From Victivallaceae bacterium (GTDB taxonomy: Bacteria > Verrucomicrobiota > Lentisphaeria > Victivallales > Victivallaceae), in contig JAQUOK010000178.1 in NCBI GenBank assembly GCA_028717165.1, positions 1 to 6,644 on the forward strand: a DNA stretch of 6,644 bases, given 5' to 3'. The notes below the pieces were generated by a model. That model was not told the DNA's origin. It searched no databases and saw nothing but the letters and a program-made list of their open reading frames with translations. Positions 6,333 through 6,644 of the stretch are shown here, one piece after another. The translations under genes and the position numbers were made by a program. Within the stretch, counting starts at the first letter, position 1; each line of letters starts with the position of its first letter.

Positions 6333-6346
6333 TTATCAACTGATAA
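6333..6346. repeat. Perfect 14-base palindrome after the transposase remnant
   Basis: TTATCA and TGATAA are perfect inverted repeats separated by AC. It lies 39 bases after the transposase stop. It could be an operator or part of the insertion sequence end; it has no T tract and is not a terminator. Short AT-rich palindromes like this also arise by chance. Confidence 0.35.
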
Positions 6347-6580
6347 CTGAAAACACTCTGATTTGCGACGGACAACTAATATCTCCAATTTGTTCAACGG
6401 TGCGACTTGCCTCATAGCATTTCCTCTATTTAGTATTTTTAAACAGACTTACTATGATTATTTATGCAAAGATATTTATGTCATCGTTGATCCCTTTCTC
6501 AAATTCATTAATTTCATTAACGCCGTGTGCAACTTTTTTTATGAAAAATCAATATAAAATTTGAAGTTTGAGCATGAAGG

Positions 6581-6595
6581 TGCCATCTTATGGCA
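6581..6595. repeat. Perfect inverted repeat TGCCAT-CTT-ATGGCA
   Basis: Six-base arms (6581-6586 and 6590-6595) flank a three-base loop. The last A of the right arm is the first base of the larger imperfect stem that follows, so the two form a tandem hairpin arrangement. Function is unknown. Confidence 0.45.
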
Positions 6596-6644
6596 TAAGT
6601 CCTTTAAATTTGGATAGTTACGTCTAAATTTAAATAAGGATTAT
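6595..6644. repeat. Long imperfect inverted repeat reaching the window edge
   Basis: The left arm is ATAAGTCCTTTAAATTTGGA (6595-6614). The right arm at 6623-6644 runs TCTAAATTTA then AATAAGGATTAT. They pair around the 8-base loop TAGTTACG. The inner 10 base pairs contain one G-T mismatch (G-U in RNA), and the outer TCCTT/AAGGA and ATAA/TTAT parts pair after a two-base and a one-base bulge. There is no terminal T run, so it is not a standard terminator. It could be the end of a mobile element, an operator, or a cruciform-forming repeat. Confidence 0.5.

Larger units (their letters stand above)
6295..6644. other. Right flank without a convincing gene
   Basis: These 350 AT-rich bases follow the transposase remnant. 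The longest plus-strand ORF (6363-6557, 64 codons from TTG) has no ribosome binding site and an irregular, low-complexity composition, so I treat it as spurious. A 29-codon minus-strand ORF (6326-6415) has an AGAGGA sequence before its ATG but no recognisable product. The region holds three inverted repeats (6333-6346, 6581-6595 and 6595-6644), listed separately. It may include the right end of the decayed insertion sequence, but I cannot place its terminal repeat. Confidence 0.5.

Noticed and set aside
6363..6557. 64-codon plus-strand ORF in the right flank
   Set aside because: It has a TTG start, no ribosome binding site, and hydrophobic low-complexity sequence from AT-rich DNA.
6016..6644. 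Complete insertion sequence with terminal inverted repeats
   Set aside because: Only the transposase C-terminus is present. No matching terminal repeats or target-site duplication could be found by eye.

Overview
The window holds a divergent locus of bacterial carbohydrate-metabolism genes that ends, on its right, in mobile-element debris. No tRNA, rRNA, CRISPR array or intact insertion sequence is visible. The organism is a bacterium of moderate GC content. The two Gfo/Idh/MocA oxidoreductases, the ROK regulator, the DegT-type aminotransferase and the protein with a deacetylase-like segment would suit a polysaccharide-degrading member of the Planctomycetota-Verrucomicrobiota-Lentisphaerota group. 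That taxonomic guess is an inference from gene content only and is weak.

Layout. Bases 1-222 contain no gene I can support, only a small hairpin. A Gfo/Idh/MocA oxidoreductase lies on the minus strand (223-1248). A 361-base intergenic region follows, with divergent promoters. The plus strand then carries four tightly packed genes: a ROK-family repressor (1610-2800), a second Gfo/Idh/MocA oxidoreductase (2816-3877), a PLP-dependent DegT/DnrJ/EryC1/StrS aminotransferase (3880-5163) and a truncated protein (5163-6251). The gaps between them are 15 bases, 2 bases and a 1-base TAATG overlap, so this looks like one operon. The truncated protein has an amidotransferase-like N-terminal region followed by the start of a polysaccharide-deacetylase-like domain. 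Near base 6016 that domain is cut and joined, out of frame, to the 3' end of a decayed transposase gene (about 6016-6294). The last 350 bases hold no convincing gene but contain several inverted repeats, one a large imperfect stem-loop reaching the window edge.

How the genes may work together. The oxidoreductase could oxidise a sugar or cyclitol hydroxyl to a ketone, and the aminotransferase could convert that ketone to an amine. The aminotransferase has features reminiscent of the scyllo-inosose and AHBA-synthase type subgroup. The ROK protein keeps the wing and zinc motifs but has lost the kinase nucleotide-binding motif, so it is probably a sugar-responsive repressor.

The most striking non-coding signal is that the two divergent promoters are copies of one module. 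Three identical 10-mers sit at identical spacing on opposite strands (36 of 46 positions match), and similarity continues for about 20 more bases. This suggests that the ROK protein co-regulates both transcription units, including its own. I found no clearly new multi-gene system. The strongest leads are the duplicated promoter module, the oxidoreductase-aminotransferase pair and the gene-transposase chimera.
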